A stretch of DNA of 53,933 nt from Candidatus Woesearchaeota archaeon (lineage in GTDB: Archaea > Nanobdellota > Nanobdellia > SCGC-AAA011-G17 > GW2011-AR18), in contig JAGVZM010000004.1 of the NCBI GenBank assembly GCA_018302545.1, forward strand, positions 1 through 53,933, read 5' to 3'. Both the position numbers and the translations under genes were made by a program. The notes below the pieces were generated by a model. That model did not search any database. It was given only the letters and a program-made list of their open reading frames with translations, and was not told the DNA's origin. Below, in pieces: positions 16,713 through 25,622 of this stretch (positions within the stretch are counted from its first letter, which is position 1; every line of letters starts with the position of its first letter).

Positions 16713-19436
16713 TTACTTTCTCTCCTGCCTGAATAGTGTTAATTCTTGATCTAAATATCCTATTTTAGCACCTGCTCTTGCAATGCTTCCCCAAAATCTC
16801 CAGTCTTGCGCCCTTCTCCATAGTACATTTTGATATCCTGCTTTTTCAATTATCTCCCGTGTTGACATAGTTGTTTGTGCATGGATTTGAGATGTATAAG
16901 CTATTGTTCTATTATTTTTAGGATTTAGATCTCTACTTTTGAATTGTCTTTTTCTTCTTTCATGCCAACCTGAATATGGATGCTCTGGGAAGTCTTTTTC
17001 ATATTGGTCAATTGTCCTTGCGTTTGAATGAACAAAATCTAAATTATTTATTTGTAAATAATCTACTAAATTTGCAGTTCTTTTTGGAAGTGCTACCTCT
17101 GCCCCATCTAAGAAAGATATGTATCTTGCATTACTTTCTAATGCTAATTTAATTCCTAAATTTCTTGCTGATGCAGCTCCTCCATTTCTTTTACTAATTA
17201 CTTTTAATTTTCCTGAGCTTATATGTTTGGAGAATAATTCTCTTGCTTTCTCAGCAGTTAATCCTTTTGTGGAACCATCGTCTATAAGAATCATTCCAAT
17301 ATTACCTGAATAATCTTGTTTTTCTAAAACACTTTCTACTACTTGTTTTGTATGTTCTGGATTCTCATTATAACAAGGGACTATATACATTACGTCATAT
17401 TTTTGGGTTTTTAATTCTTCTGTAGTTTTTTGTACTTCTAAATCTGTTACTTTGTCTCTAGCAGCTCTTTCTAAACTACTTGGACATTGTTTGATGACTT
17501 TTTCTAATAAGCTTAATGCACTTGGTCTATTTCCCAATGCTAATTCATTTATTGCTTTGTGATAATTTACTAATTGGGAATTTGGATCTGCTTTTTGTGC
17601 TTTCCAAAAATAATAATTGGCTCTTTTGTGTTGACTTACAGTAGCGTAATTAATTGCAGTTTCTATATCTGTTGCTCCCTCTAATTTTTTAGGAGTTATC
17701 TCTTTTTTTAATTCTCCTGCTTCTTTATAACCTAATTTTTCTGCTTTATTTATACTATCAACAGCTTCTACAGTTCTTCCCTGTTTTGCTAATAATCTTG
17801 CTTTTAATGCATGAGCTTCTGCGGATAACGGATCTACATAATTAACTACTTCATCTATTGCTGCTAAGCCTAAATCATTTTGGTTTGTTTTTTCTAATTC
17901 TTTTACTAAACCTAACCATGCTGCTCTATGCATGTAATCTGCTGCAATTACTCCTATGAAACCTTTTCCTGCATTAGGCCATTCTTTTTTATCTACTTTT
18001 TCGAATTCTAATCCTATTGCTTCTTTTGAATTTCCATTCTTAGAATCTTCTAGAGCTTCTTTGTATAATCTTAATTTGTATAATTCTCCTTGGTATTCTT
18101 CTGCTTTTTTTAATCCTTTAGAGTCTTCTAATAACCAATGTTCCCCTCTTATTTTTGTAAATTCTGCTTCTGCTTTGTCTACTAATCCTTCTCTACTATA
18201 ATTTATTCCTTGATCAATTATTTTCCTTTCTGTATCTCTCTGTTCTAAAGTGGAAGTATAAATTTGATTCATCTCTTTAGCTTTCTCTAACCATTGATGT
18301 CTTCTAGTTAGTTCTACTCTTGCAGTTTCTGCTTTTTCTTTTGCTTTAGAATCATTTAATGATCTTAATAATGCGGATTTTAATGATCCTACATCTTTTG
18401 GCTCGCAGCCTTCTGCAAAACCTGGTTCAATATATAATTCTGTTGGGCCTCCAGATCTAGTTGCGATTACTGGAGTTCCCATGCACAATGCTTCTAAAGG
18501 AACTAGTCCATATGGTTCTTCCCAGCTTGGCAATACAAACCTATCTGCCATTGAATAAGAAGCTGCTAACTCTATATCATCATCTTTAATCCAATCTTTG
18601 AAAGTAATATGATCTTTAGAACTTGGTAAACTTTTTCTTGCTTCTTCTATTTTTTCTGGACTTAAATCTGATACAATTACTAATCTTGTGTTATCTATTA
18701 ATCCTTCTGAATATAAACTTTCGAAAGCTTGAGTTAATTCTACTAATCCCTTTCTTGGAGCTGATCTTCCTGTAAATAAGATTACTTTTTCTCCATCCTT
18801 TGCTACTTCTCTTCTTATTTCTTTTGCTCTTGATACTACTTTTGGATTTTTATAATATCCCATAAATTTAGTGCCATGACCGACAACTACGCCTTTATCT
18901 TTAATATCAAATGGAAAACCATTTTCTTGTGCTTCTTGCATGTATCTAGAAATATGAACTATTCTATCTGCTCTTTTTGCTGTTTCTGAAACTGCTCTTT
19001 TCCAAGAAGGTATTTTATATTCTCTGAATGGATTATCATGTAAAGTATAAATTAATGGTGCTCCTGGTAGAACTTCCCTTATTCTTTTTAGACCTCCTTC
19101 TAATTCATCTGCAAATGTAAATGTGTGAGTATGGATTATCTCGTATTCATCTGGATTTATTTCTCTTAATAGTTCTTCTATAGATTTATATTCTGTTCCT
19201 TCTGTTTCACCTTTTCTAATTAAGTGAAATGGTCTTTTTGGAAAGTGAATAACTAAATCAACTTCTCTTCCTTCTACTCTTAATCCTTCTGATAATTCAT
19301 CTATTGTTCTTCCCATTCCTCCATGCCTGAAAACTGGGCTTAACATTAAGACTTTTTTTCTTTGAGTAATATTTGGATCTATCTTTAATGAAGGGCCTCC
19401 AGGTCCGAATGCGCTGTTTATTCTAGGAATAGCCAA
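16713..19436 (-). CDS. GT4-TPR-GT2 fusion glycosyltransferase
   Basis: 907 aa with three parts. Residues about 25-400 form a GT-B (GT4 family) glycosyltransferase: HGGMGRTIDELSEGL donor loop, ILFTGRSAPRKGLVEL, and the E-x7-E motif in EEPYGLVPLEALCMGTPVI. Residues about 410-690 are TPR-like helices. Residues about 695-907 form a GT-A (GT2) domain: YIVPCYNENPEHTKQVVESV, ILIDDGSTKG, KRNGGAASARNLGI, a LDGAE sequence where LDxDD is usual, and QDWRFW as the catalytic-base region. Such a protein could add two sugars in turn to a glycan or lipid. The GT-A metal motif is atypical. It overlaps the upstream GT4 gene by 14 bp. Confidence 0.85.
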   Translation of the reverse strand: MAIPRINSAFGPGGPSLKIDPNITQRKKVLMLSPVFRHGGMGRTIDELSEGLRVEGREVDLVIHFPKRPFHLIRKGETEGTEYKSIEELLREINPDEYEIIHTHTFTFADELEGGLKRIREVLPGAPLIYTLHDNPFREYKIPSWKRAVSETAKRADRIVHISRYMQEAQENGFPFDIKDKGVVVGHGTKFMGYYKNPKVVSRAKEIRREVAKDGEKVILFTGRSAPRKGLVELTQAFESLYSEGLIDNTRLVIVSDLSPEKIEEARKSLPSSKDHITFKDWIKDDDIELAASYSMADRFVLPSWEEPYGLVPLEALCMGTPVIATRSGGPTELYIEPGFAEGCEPKDVGSLKSALLRSLNDSKAKEKAETARVELTRRHQWLEKAKEMNQIYTSTLEQRDTERKIIDQGINYSREGLVDKAEAEFTKIRGEHWLLEDSKGLKKAEEYQGELYKLRLYKEALEDSKNGNSKEAIGLEFEKVDKKEWPNAGKGFIGVIAADYMHRAAWLGLVKELEKTNQNDLGLAAIDEVVNYVDPLSAEAHALKARLLAKQGRTVEAVDSINKAEKLGYKEAGELKKEITPKKLEGATDIETAINYATVSQHKRANYYFWKAQKADPNSQLVNYHKAINELALGNRPSALSLLEKVIKQCPSSLERAARDKVTDLEVQKTTEELKTQKYDVMYIVPCYNENPEHTKQVVESVLEKQDYSGNIGMILIDDGSTKGLTAEKARELFSKHISSGKLKVISKRNGGAASARNLGIKLALESNARYISFLDGAEVALPKRTANLVDYLQINNLDFVHSNARTIDQYEKDFPEHPYSGWHERRKRQFKSRDLNPKNNRTIAYTSQIHAQTTMSTREIIEKAGYQNVLWRRAQDWRFWGSIARAGAKIGYLDQELTLFRQERK

Positions 19437-21045
19437 TTTTATCTAAGACCTCCTTTGTTTTAGTTTCTATGTTTGGGTCAATTTTTTTTGCTTGATGTAA
19501 ATGCCATTCTGCTAATTTTCTGACTCCAGAATTATCACTATCTTTGAAACAGTGATAAGTTATGTAATTTAATCCAGGATTTTTTGAATCTAAATCTGCA
19601 GCTTTTTTATATCTTTGTCCTGCTTCCTCTAATCTTCCTTCTCTAAAGTATAATCTTCCAAGTTCTACGAAGGCTTCTCTATGATATGGGTCTTCTTGAG
19701 TTATCCTTTCAAATAAAACCTTAGAATTCTCAGGATTTCCATTATAACCTTTCCATCTTGCTAATTTATACATCTCAACTAGCTTTTTCTCTCTTGTAAT
19801 GTCTCTTCCGATTACTCCTTCGAAACATCTTAAAGCATCATTACTTCTTCCTTCTCTCATTGCTTTTAGACCATTACTATATGCTTCTAGGCTTTGTTTT
19901 CCTGCATCTGCCATATGTTGGTATAATTTTGTTGTCCTTCTTGCAGATTCTTCTATTGTAAACTCTCTCTTTGCTACTTGCTTGGCATGATCTAACATTC
20001 TTGCAATTTCTTCTGGATTTTCAACAGTCCATATTACTGCCTCTATAATTGATTCAGGAGTTGGTTGCATACCTATTGCTATTCCTCTTGATGTGAATAA
20101 TTCGTTTGGTCCATAATTATCTGTTATTGCTACAGGTAAACCTCTTAAGAATCCGTCAACAGCAGCGAGACAGAAACTTTCACGATCACTAGGAATTATT
20201 AATAAGTCAGACATTGTATAAAAAGCATATAATTTTGTAGTATCAGTTACTCTATCTGCAAAATGAACTTTGCCTATACAACTTTCTACATTTTTTTCTA
20301 ACTCTCTTTTTAAACTTTCATTACCTCCTCCAACAAAGATTAATTTTGAATTTATTCCATAATCCTTTTTTAATCTTCTTTCGATTATAGGAAATGCGTT
20401 AGATAATCTTCTTAATCCCTTTTCGCCTGCTATTCTTCCAACATAAAGAAGAACCAGATCATCATCTTCAATTGGGAATTCTTTGGAATATAATTTCCTC
20501 AAAACTCTTTTATCTTGTTTCTCTTCTGTAGGTAATGGGGCTCCGTTTGGAATTATTACTGATTTGTGTATTCCTGGATACCCTATGCAAGGACCTAATG
20601 AAGCTAACATATTATTTATAGTGAAGTGTAATAATCTTTGACTTGCTTGTTGTAATCTTTCCATTCCTTCTCCAGGAGAATAGTCTACTGCATGATGCGT
20701 TGTTAACATTGAAGCAGAAGGTAATGAATCTAAGATTAATTCTAGGCCATGGTCTGTTTTGCCGAAAATTGGGCTATGAAAATGAACTATATCAATTCTA
20801 TTTCTATTTCTTTCTAGATATCCTCCTAATTTAACCATCTTTGATTCCCCATTAGGTTTAACCCTTCTCACATATACTCTATCATTTATTGGCCCTCTTG
20901 GAAATAAAACTAAGGTTTCTGAATCTACCTCTCTTCTTTTATTTAATTCATTTGATAAAGATTCAACACTAGAACCTAAACCACCAGACTTTCTTCCATG
21001 AAAAGGGGTTACTTGTAATACAAAAGGTTTTTCTGTAGCTACCAT
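19423..21045 (-). CDS. GT4-family glycosyltransferase with C-terminal TPR region
   Basis: 540 aa. Residues about 8-385 are a GT-B glycosyltransferase of the GT4 type: TPFHGRKSGGLGSSVESLS at the N-terminus, LLYVGRIAGEKGLRRL at the start of the donor domain, and SDRESFCLAAVDGFLRGLPV in the E-x7-E position, with Asp replacing the second Glu. Residues about 395-540 are TPR-like (AFVELGRLYFREGRLEEAGQ, YKKAADLDSKNPGLNYI). No membrane segment, so it probably acts at the cytoplasmic face. First gene of a four-gene minus-strand operon; a TTATAAAA element near 21068-21079 is placed as its promoter. Confidence 0.85.
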   Translation of the reverse strand: MVATEKPFVLQVTPFHGRKSGGLGSSVESLSNELNKRREVDSETLVLFPRGPINDRVYVRRVKPNGESKMVKLGGYLERNRNRIDIVHFHSPIFGKTDHGLELILDSLPSASMLTTHHAVDYSPGEGMERLQQASQRLLHFTINNMLASLGPCIGYPGIHKSVIIPNGAPLPTEEKQDKRVLRKLYSKEFPIEDDDLVLLYVGRIAGEKGLRRLSNAFPIIERRLKKDYGINSKLIFVGGGNESLKRELEKNVESCIGKVHFADRVTDTTKLYAFYTMSDLLIIPSDRESFCLAAVDGFLRGLPVAITDNYGPNELFTSRGIAIGMQPTPESIIEAVIWTVENPEEIARMLDHAKQVAKREFTIEESARRTTKLYQHMADAGKQSLEAYSNGLKAMREGRSNDALRCFEGVIGRDITREKKLVEMYKLARWKGYNGNPENSKVLFERITQEDPYHREAFVELGRLYFREGRLEEAGQRYKKAADLDSKNPGLNYITYHCFKDSDNSGVRKLAEWHLHQAKKIDPNIETKTKEVLDKIGYS

Positions 21046-21146
21046 TTTAATTACTAAACAATGGTAACTATTTTATAAGTTTTTCTATAGGATTTTTATT
21101 ACTATTACTATCTGTTGAAAAATTTTAATTAATAAAGAATTAATTT

Positions 21147-23819
21147 TTAAGGGAATAAAGGGCCGCCTGGACCAAAGGGACCTCCTGTTCCTCCACTAGA
21201 AGTACCGCCTGAAGCTCCTGATCCTCCATAACCTTCTATTTCTATTAAAGTTATCAATTGTGCAATTATATTTCCGTCTTTTAATATAGAGAATACTATT
21301 CCGTAGATGTCTGCCTCACTTTGATTTAATTGATATGGATTAATTATTGATGTTATGTGTACTGCAGTTGGTAATGTTGTTGATTTTATATCCCAGTCTA
21401 TAGTATATTCAGATGCAAAGTCTGCTGGATCTATTCCTTCAGCTCCTCCTAATAATTTATAATTATGGTTTATATCTAAAGGAGTATGTGCTGTTGTAGC
21501 ATTTGTTAGATTTATTACGTTTCCAATTTGTGCATCTCCTGCATCAGCATCTAAAATTGTTATTGTTGGTTTCAATGCTTCTTTAACCTCGACTAATATT
21601 ACATCATATACTTCTGGCATCGCTTCTATATTTCCACTTCCATCTTCTGTTATTGCTGTAGCTATTAAGTAATATGGGCCTGCAGCTAAAGTGTCTGGTA
21701 TATTTACATTTACTGCTGCTCCTTGATTTAATATTGTTCCTTTTGATCTTTCATCTACTGTATCAAAGCCCCCTGCAGCTTCTTTTAGGCTCCAGAATAT
21801 ATTTTTTATTTGACTATTTAGGTCTTCTACTACAGTTGCTTCTACGTCTAAGTTTTGATTTTGATAAACTGTATAAGGTGTTGATGTGTCTACAGTATCT
21901 TCTTTTGTTTTTGGTTTTATAATTTTTATTACTGGAAGTTCTGTTTGTACATTTATTGGGACTTCTATTGTTGCTTCTACATTTCCATTTTTGGAGAAAG
22001 TACATACAATTTTTTTTGTTCCTGGAGATCTTAAGGATATTGCTGCTGTTGGTGGATTGTGATTTGCTCCGAATCCAAATTTATCTTTGTTAGGTCCTGT
22101 TGTTACTAAATCATTTGCTATAATATTTATTTCGTATTCACTTGTTACATTATTTGTATTTCTTGTTGCTTCTGGTAAGAAGTAGAACTTATCTCCAATG
22201 TTTGCAATAAATATATTTGCAGAACTTGCGAAGTTTGGATCTGCTCTTAGATATTCATTTTTATCTTTATCTAATACATTTAAATGGAACTCTGTGGTTC
22301 CTATAGCTTCAGTTACTTCTATATGGAAGAAATCCAATAATGGTTTGTTATTAAATGGACTTACATATACTTTATTTTTATCAAATAAAGCAACACAAAT
22401 TATAGTATTCATTCCTTGAGGGAGATCTAATGGTGCTGTTCCTAATGGTGTGGTAAAGGGTTTTGTTCCATCACTATCTCTTATTCTTGTTGCATGAGAT
22501 ATTACCTCTGGAGTTATATCTGTCACATGTCCTGGAACATATAACCAACGTGCATTGGAAACTGCTTTTGGTATAGATCCTTCTATTCTGTAATTAAATG
22601 TAAGGTTTGTTCCATTGTTTGTAGGGGGATGTGTTCTGTTTCCTGTTGCAGTATCAATTGGTTGCTTGATAATAAGTTGTGGAGGTCTTATGTCTACAAC
22701 AACATCTTCTGACCCTAAAGCTTGAATTGATCCATCTGTTAAGTTTGTTGCGACTACAGAAATATTTAGTACGTTTCTTAGTCTACCTCTAATTCTTTTT
22801 TGTGTTATATGTGCATCATTAGGAATCTTATAAGTAATTGTTGGTCCATGGGACTGATTATTTAAAGTGTGTGAATCTTCAATATCTATCCCTCCGACAT
22901 TCCATGCAAAATGGAAGCCTTGACCGGTTACATCTTCTTTTGAACTTAAGAATAAAGCTCCTTTGATTTTGAAAACTTTTCCTGTTATACTTAGAGTTTG
23001 ACCTAAAGGATAACCGTCTGCAAAGGTACTTATTAATGGAAAGGTACTTATTACAACATCAAGTTTTTCTGCTTTTAATCTTTCTGCACCTCTTCCACCT
23101 AACTCTCCTGCTATGTCTCCTGCTCCACTTAGTGTTTTTCCTATTCCTTTACCTAAACCTTCACCTGCTGCTCCTGCTCCTTTTAATAAACCGCCTAAGC
23201 CTTCAGCAGCTGCGCTTGCTCCTGCACTTCCTCCAGCTGTTCCTCCTGCTCCTTTAATTACCCAAAGAAGTAATAGTATTATTCCTACTAGTATTGCTGC
23301 TGGTATTAACCAAGGAGGCAACAAACCAAAAGGTAGTAATCCAGGGAATAATTCAGACATAATTATTAATGCTAATATTAGTAGAATTACTGCTGGAAGT
23401 ATTGCAATGCTATCTTGTTTTGTTAAGAACTGATACATCAAAGCTATGAATAATATAATAAAAACTATTAGGATTAAAGGACCGAAATCAAAAAGAGATA
23501 ATCCTCTTGCGCTTAAGAATAAAGTCAGTCCTAATGATGCAAATAATCCGATGCCTAAATATAATCCTGTTGCACCTGCAGGTTCTTTTCCATCTTTTCC
23601 ATATATTCTTGTATAGCCTATTCTTGCTGCACTTGCGAAGACCAAGAAAAAGACTGCAGCATCAATCCAAGTCTGCCATGCAAAATATAAAGTTCTTAGA
23701 TCAGGAGGAGCATAGAATGCTGATACTAAATTTTCAAATAGTGCAAATACACTTGGAATTAATGTTAATAGAAATATTGTAATAAGTAGTAAAACACCCA
23801 CTCTCTTTTTAATTTGCAT
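21147..23819 (-). CDS. Large multi-TM surface protein with Ig-like repeats (890 aa)
   Basis: The N-terminus has about six hydrophobic segments (roughly 7-27, 50-70, 85-105, 112-132, 140-160, 170-190), followed by a Gly/Ala-rich linker (about 190-250). A long extracellular part (about 260-865) consists of beta-rich domains with PxIxIxxPxxxT-like strand starts typical of archaeal Ig/PKD-type surface modules, for example LIIKQPIDTATGNRTHP and PVIKIIKPKTKEDTVDT. It ends in a Gly/Ser/Pro-rich tail. No sortase or catalytic motif is seen. A likely role is cell-envelope structure or interaction. The neighbouring glycosyltransferases could modify it, but that is inference. Confidence 0.65.
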   Translation of the reverse strand: MQIKKRVGVLLLITIFLLTLIPSVFALFENLVSAFYAPPDLRTLYFAWQTWIDAAVFFLVFASAARIGYTRIYGKDGKEPAGATGLYLGIGLFASLGLTLFLSARGLSLFDFGPLILIVFIILFIALMYQFLTKQDSIAILPAVILLILALIIMSELFPGLLPFGLLPPWLIPAAILVGIILLLLWVIKGAGGTAGGSAGASAAAEGLGGLLKGAGAAGEGLGKGIGKTLSGAGDIAGELGGRGAERLKAEKLDVVISTFPLISTFADGYPLGQTLSITGKVFKIKGALFLSSKEDVTGQGFHFAWNVGGIDIEDSHTLNNQSHGPTITYKIPNDAHITQKRIRGRLRNVLNISVVATNLTDGSIQALGSEDVVVDIRPPQLIIKQPIDTATGNRTHPPTNNGTNLTFNYRIEGSIPKAVSNARWLYVPGHVTDITPEVISHATRIRDSDGTKPFTTPLGTAPLDLPQGMNTIICVALFDKNKVYVSPFNNKPLLDFFHIEVTEAIGTTEFHLNVLDKDKNEYLRADPNFASSANIFIANIGDKFYFLPEATRNTNNVTSEYEINIIANDLVTTGPNKDKFGFGANHNPPTAAISLRSPGTKKIVCTFSKNGNVEATIEVPINVQTELPVIKIIKPKTKEDTVDTSTPYTVYQNQNLDVEATVVEDLNSQIKNIFWSLKEAAGGFDTVDERSKGTILNQGAAVNVNIPDTLAAGPYYLIATAITEDGSGNIEAMPEVYDVILVEVKEALKPTITILDADAGDAQIGNVINLTNATTAHTPLDINHNYKLLGGAEGIDPADFASEYTIDWDIKSTTLPTAVHITSIINPYQLNQSEADIYGIVFSILKDGNIIAQLITLIEIEGYGGSGASGGTSSGGTGGPFGPGGPLFP

Positions 23820-23840
23820 TATAAAAAACTTACCAAAATT

Positions 23841-23850
23841 ATTATATAAA
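23841..23850. promoter_or_regulatory. Symmetrical TATA box shared by trm5 and the 890-aa surface protein gene
   Basis: ATTATATAAA reads as a good TATA element on both strands. Its centre is about 25 nt before ATG 23871 (plus) and about 26 nt before ATG 23819 (minus). The 51-bp gap contains no better candidate for either gene. Confidence 0.5.
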
Positions 23851-23870
23851 CTTTACTATATCTTGTTTTT

Positions 23871-24863
23871 ATGAAATGTGTAAGAGTTAATTTAAAAGAA
23901 GCAGAAAAAGTTAAGAAAAAACTTACGGATTTAGAAGTTTTTGATGATAATTATCTTGTTGAAAAAGATGAACAATATATTTATTTTCCTATTAATGGAA
24001 TTGTAAATGATTATGAAATTGTAGATAAGAACTTAGATAGAAAAAGAAATCATCTAAGTTTTGAAGATCTTTTGAAAAATAAATTAGAGGATGAAGAAAT
24101 TGAATTGATTAGTAAGAGTTTTGATGTTATAGGAGATATTGCAATACTTGAAGTTGATGATAAACTATTAGATAAAAAAGAGTTTATTGTTGAGGCTTTA
24201 TTGAAATCTAATAAAAATATTAAAACAGTTATAAGAAAGAAAGGAATTCATGAAGGAGTTTGTAGATTACAAGATTATGAATTTTTAGGCGGTGTTGAAA
24301 ACTATGAGGCTTTGTATAAGGAGAGTGGGATCTTAGTAAAACTAGATGTTAGAAAAACATATTTCTCCCCCAGATTGAGTACAGAAAGATTAAGGATTAG
24401 TAGACAAATTACTCCAGATGAAAATGTTTTAGTTATGTTTTCTGGTGTTGCTGTTTATGGATTGATTATTATTAAACATTCTAAAGCAAATTTAGTTTAT
24501 TGTGTTGAAATAAATGAAGATGCTTCTAAATATGCAGAAGAGAATGTCAATTTAAATAAATTTTCAAATAAGATAAGACTATTTTGTGGAGATGTTAATG
24601 AAGTTGTTCCTAAAATTGGTAAAAAATTTGATAGGATTTTAATGCCTTTGCCCAAAACTTCAATTGATTTTTTAGATTTAGCTTTAAGTCATATTAAGAA
24701 AGGAGGGATTATTCATTTTTATTGTTTTGCTGATGAACAAGAGGTTGTTAAAATTGTTAGTTCTATAAAAGAAAGATGTAAATGTGAGATTTTAGGGATC
24801 TTTAAATGTGGACAAGCTTCTCCTAGAATTTTTAGGTACTGTATTGATTTTAGGGTTTTATAA
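23871..24863 (+). CDS. trm5: tRNA (guanine-37-N1)-methyltransferase Trm5
   Basis: 330-aa class I SAM-dependent methyltransferase forming m1G37 next to the anticodon, which prevents frameshifting. The N-terminal D1-type region is followed by the D2/D3 core: YFSPRLSTERLRIS, the SAM-binding VLVMFSGVAVYGLI strand-loop, YCVEINEDASKYAEENVNLN, CGDVNEVVP and RILMPLPKTSIDFLDLAL (N/D-P-P-like catalytic loop in its Trm5 form MPLPK). Length fits archaeal Trm5. The cofactor loop reads FSGVAVYG where FAGVGPF is more usual, which is worth checking. Leaderless start at 23871. Confidence 0.9.
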   Translation: MKCVRVNLKEAEKVKKKLTDLEVFDDNYLVEKDEQYIYFPINGIVNDYEIVDKNLDRKRNHLSFEDLLKNKLEDEEIELISKSFDVIGDIAILEVDDKLLDKKEFIVEALLKSNKNIKTVIRKKGIHEGVCRLQDYEFLGGVENYEALYKESGILVKLDVRKTYFSPRLSTERLRISRQITPDENVLVMFSGVAVYGLIIIKHSKANLVYCVEINEDASKYAEENVNLNKFSNKIRLFCGDVNEVVPKIGKKFDRILMPLPKTSIDFLDLALSHIKKGGIIHFYCFADEQEVVKIVSSIKERCKCEILGIFKCGQASPRIFRYCIDFRVL

Positions 24864-24980
24864 GTTATTCCATCTTTCGTCTTGTTTATTATCCCAATCT
24901 TTTTTTAGAATTTCTTCTGAAGCTAACATTGTTAAAATTCCTTCTCTAGTCATAATCCCTTTTTTTGTCTTATCTTTCAT
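24858..24980 (-). CDS. Small acidic-tailed protein, possibly antitoxin-like (40 aa)
   Basis: ATG 24980-24978 to TAA 24860-24858 on the minus strand, too short for routine calling. The product MKDKTKKGIMTREGILTML... ends in LKKDWDNKQDERWNNL. A tail of the form KDWDNxxDxxWNxL is common at the C-terminus of VapB-type archaeal antitoxins. A TATATAAATC element at about 25012-25021 lies some 33 nt upstream. It overlaps the 3' end of trm5 by 6 bp. No partner toxin gene is adjacent, so the antitoxin reading is tentative. Confidence 0.4.
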   Translation of the reverse strand: MKDKTKKGIMTREGILTMLASEEILKKDWDNKQDERWNNL

Positions 24981-25065
24981 GATTTCTCTTATTTTTTTAA
25001 TTATAGTAAGATTTATATATTAGTTACTATTTACTAGTAGTGATATATGGGGGATAAAATATAAA

Positions 25066-25488
25066 ATGGTTTTTTGGGATTATGGTTCAATGGAACCTCA
25101 AACAAGAAGAACAATAGATGCAGTTACTAAGCTTATTTTAGGAACTGTAGCTGCTGGAGCTTTAGCTGCTTTAGCTTTTGGGGGTTCTGGAAGAGGTTGT
25201 TCTGTTGGATGTAGCGATAATGATAGAAAAGATTCTTATGGTGCTAGATATGGTATTGGTTATATTGGAGATTGTGAAGTTATAGAACATTATTCTCCAA
25301 ATGGTAAATTGTTAGCAGTTTATCAAATTCCAGATGATCCAAATGCAAGACATTTAGATCCTAGCTATAGAAGATTCCAAGCTTTTGTTGCAAAAGCAGA
25401 ACCTGATGCAGTTGTTACTGTTACAGATTTAAAGGATAGAAGATGTAGATTACTTGCTCAACCTAGTACTAAACCTTTCAAACCATAA
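25066..25488 (+). CDS. Hypothetical single-TM protein (140 aa)
   Basis: A short charged N-terminus is followed by one hydrophobic helix (about 22-42, LILGTVAAGALAALAFGG), then a Gly/Ser/Cys stretch (GRGCSVGCSDND), and a globular C-terminal region of about 90 residues (IGDCEVIEHYSPNGKLLAVYQIPDDP...). It is probably membrane-anchored with the C-terminal part outside; four cysteines could form disulphides. I do not recognise the family. A TTTATATAT element around 25012-25021 is about 45 nt upstream. Confidence 0.55.
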   Translation: MVFWDYGSMEPQTRRTIDAVTKLILGTVAAGALAALAFGGSGRGCSVGCSDNDRKDSYGARYGIGYIGDCEVIEHYSPNGKLLAVYQIPDDPNARHLDPSYRRFQAFVAKAEPDAVVTVTDLKDRRCRLLAQPSTKPFKP

Positions 25489-25518
25489 TCTTTTAAATTT
25501 TTGTTCTTATAATTTAAT

Positions 25519-25581
25519 GCGTAATGATGAGGTGAACACCCGAAGACGAAAGGATGATTGATGGAAGTAGCTTCTGAACGC
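25519..25581 (+). ncRNA. C/D-box guide sRNA (2'-O-methylation)
   Basis: A 63-nt element with a consensus C box ATGATGA (25524-25530), a D box CTGA (25574-25577) and a terminal stem GCGT/ACGC (25519-25522 with 25578-25581). An internal C'-like TGATTGATG (25556-25563) and a D'-like CCGA (25540-25543) are less perfect. GC content is clearly above the surroundings. TTTAAA at about 25492-25497 is 25 nt upstream of the predicted 5' end, and a T-rich stretch follows. The guide upstream of D reads ATGGAAGTAGCTT; I cannot assign its rRNA or tRNA target from memory. Confidence 0.75.
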
Positions 25582-25622
25582 TTTACAATAATTTTATATA
25601 ATCGAATTGTTATAGAATAATA

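Noticed and set aside
23113-23433. Pro/Ala-rich 106-aa plus-strand frame
   Set aside because: It is the antisense of the Gly/Ala-rich linker of the 890-aa surface protein; composition explains the open frame.
24808-25023. 71-aa plus-strand frame after trm5
   Set aside because: Overlaps the trm5 end out of frame and then runs antisense to the 40-aa ORF and through the promoter of the next gene.
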